Origin: an uncultured Pseudomonadales bacterium
GTDB taxonomy: Bacteria; Pseudomonadota; Gammaproteobacteria; Pseudomonadales; Cellvibrionaceae
Direction of reading: 5' to 3'
NCBI GenBank assembly: GCA_947494095.1
Contig: CANLTI010000036.1
Coordinates: forward strand, 1-52,185
Length of the DNA stretch: 52,185 nucleotides
Below are positions 51,931-52,185 of the stretch, one piece after another. Each line of letters starts with the position of its first letter. Positions within the stretch are counted from its first letter, which is position 1. Both the position numbers and the translations under genes were made by a program. The notes beneath the pieces were generated by a model that worked only from the letters and a program-made list of their open reading frames with translations, was not told the origin of the DNA and searched no databases.

Positions 51931-52185
51931 CTAAATAAGATCGCGTAGCCGCACAAATGGCTTGCCTGTTTCGGCTGCACGACGGACCTTCTTAGCTAGA
52001 ACGCTCTTAAAGCCGATTTTTTTTATTAGCATATCACTCAAATCTAGGCCGTCCATGCAAACAAGGCTGTTACCTCGACCAAACGCGTGTAACCCCTCGT
52101 CAGTGAAGCCCAGGGCCTCCTAGTAATAGTTAGCCAATTTGTTTAATATTCGCCCGCCGTTATAGCCCTGAGTGATAATTAAGTG
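51931..52185 (-). pseudogene. Restriction endonuclease (Mrr-like) C-terminal remnant, cut by window edge
   Basis: The minus-strand frame entering from the edge reads HLIITQGYNGGRILNKLANYY, a TAG (52120-52122), then EALGFTDEGLHAFGRGNSLV, CMDGLDLSDMLIKKIGF and RRAAETGKPFVRLRDLI with a TAG stop at 51931-51933. The segment AFGRG..VCMDGLDL..RRAAETG.PFVR.RDL is characteristic of the end of Mrr-type restriction endonucleases. The internal stop shows it is broken, unless the TAG is a sequencing error. The N-terminus is outside the window. Confidence 0.65.

Noticed and set aside
1..52185. tRNA, rRNA or prophage genes
   Set aside because: No tRNA cloverleaf, rRNA segment, integrase or phage structural gene was recognised on either strand by reading; a dedicated search was not possible.

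Overview
The window looks like chromosome of a cellulose-degrading marine or soil gammaproteobacterium of the Cellvibrionaceae type (Saccharophagus / Cellvibrio / Teredinibacter relatives). The basis is an oxyR-recG pair, GTPase-free core genes with gammaproteobacterial signatures (gnd, yibL, rtcB), and secreted lipoproteins with long poly-serine linkers (GH5 cellulase, cytochrome-c carbohydrate protein). The genus cannot be fixed from sequence reading alone.

Layout. 0.1-5 kb: recG and oxyR (minus strand), then a YeeZ-like SDR. 5-10 kb: MltB-type lytic transglycosylase, delta-class carbonic anhydrase, and a GH5 cellulase lipoprotein. 10-15.5 kb: gnd, yibL and a GH94 cellobiose phosphorylase; the cellulase and phosphorylase form an outside-to-inside cellulose route (cellulose to cellobiose to glucose-1-phosphate plus glucose). 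16-20 kb: two convergent secreted phosphatases, a PhoA-type one with starch-binding-like modules and a PhoD-type one with three fibronectin-type-II-like modules. 20.7-24.8 kb: a broken glutaredoxin gene, an SNF-type Na+ symporter, an RluA-type pseudouridine synthase and a nitrilase-family amidase. 24.8-28.3 kb: a TetR repressor with an FAD amine oxidase, a GST and a ChrR-type cupin, joined by three matching operator-like palindromes. 28.4-29.8 kb: rtcB with a small basic protein gene whose reading frame runs through the operon terminator. 30-35.3 kb: one decayed and one intact TonB-dependent receptor. 35.5-37.7 kb: a four-gene operon encoding a BLUF blue-light sensor, a small GTPase and two Roadblock/LC7 proteins. 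38.5-42.7 kb: a lysine-rich mini-protein, a K+ channel, a LysE exporter, a zinc-ribbon protein and a MAPEG protein. 43-45.3 kb: the cytochrome-c lipoprotein. 45.5-52.2 kb: an AT-rich, scarred island with an ISAs1 transposase remnant, a glycosyltransferase stopped by one nonsense codon, a VOC protein, a lipoprotein, an HD-domain phosphohydrolase and a restriction-endonuclease remnant, separated by two island-specific repeat families.

Repeats are the dominant non-coding signal. Family 1 (about 90-275 bp) begins GTAACTATTCAG, ends with its inverse, and in several copies is bounded by 8-bp target duplications, as expected of non-autonomous IS66-type elements. Family 2 (158 bp in three copies, 120 bp in one) has GGGGCGAGG ends and 3-bp TTA/TAA duplications. 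Family 2 insertions rewrote the last codons of one phosphatase and split the glutaredoxin gene. Families 3 and 4 occur only in the terminal island.

The strongest candidate for an undescribed system is the BLUF / small GTPase / LC7 / LC7 operon at 35492-37703, which I read as a light-controlled MglA/MglB-like switch. The second is the rtcB-linked small ORF at 28357-28566, built like a gene that produces non-stop mRNA.
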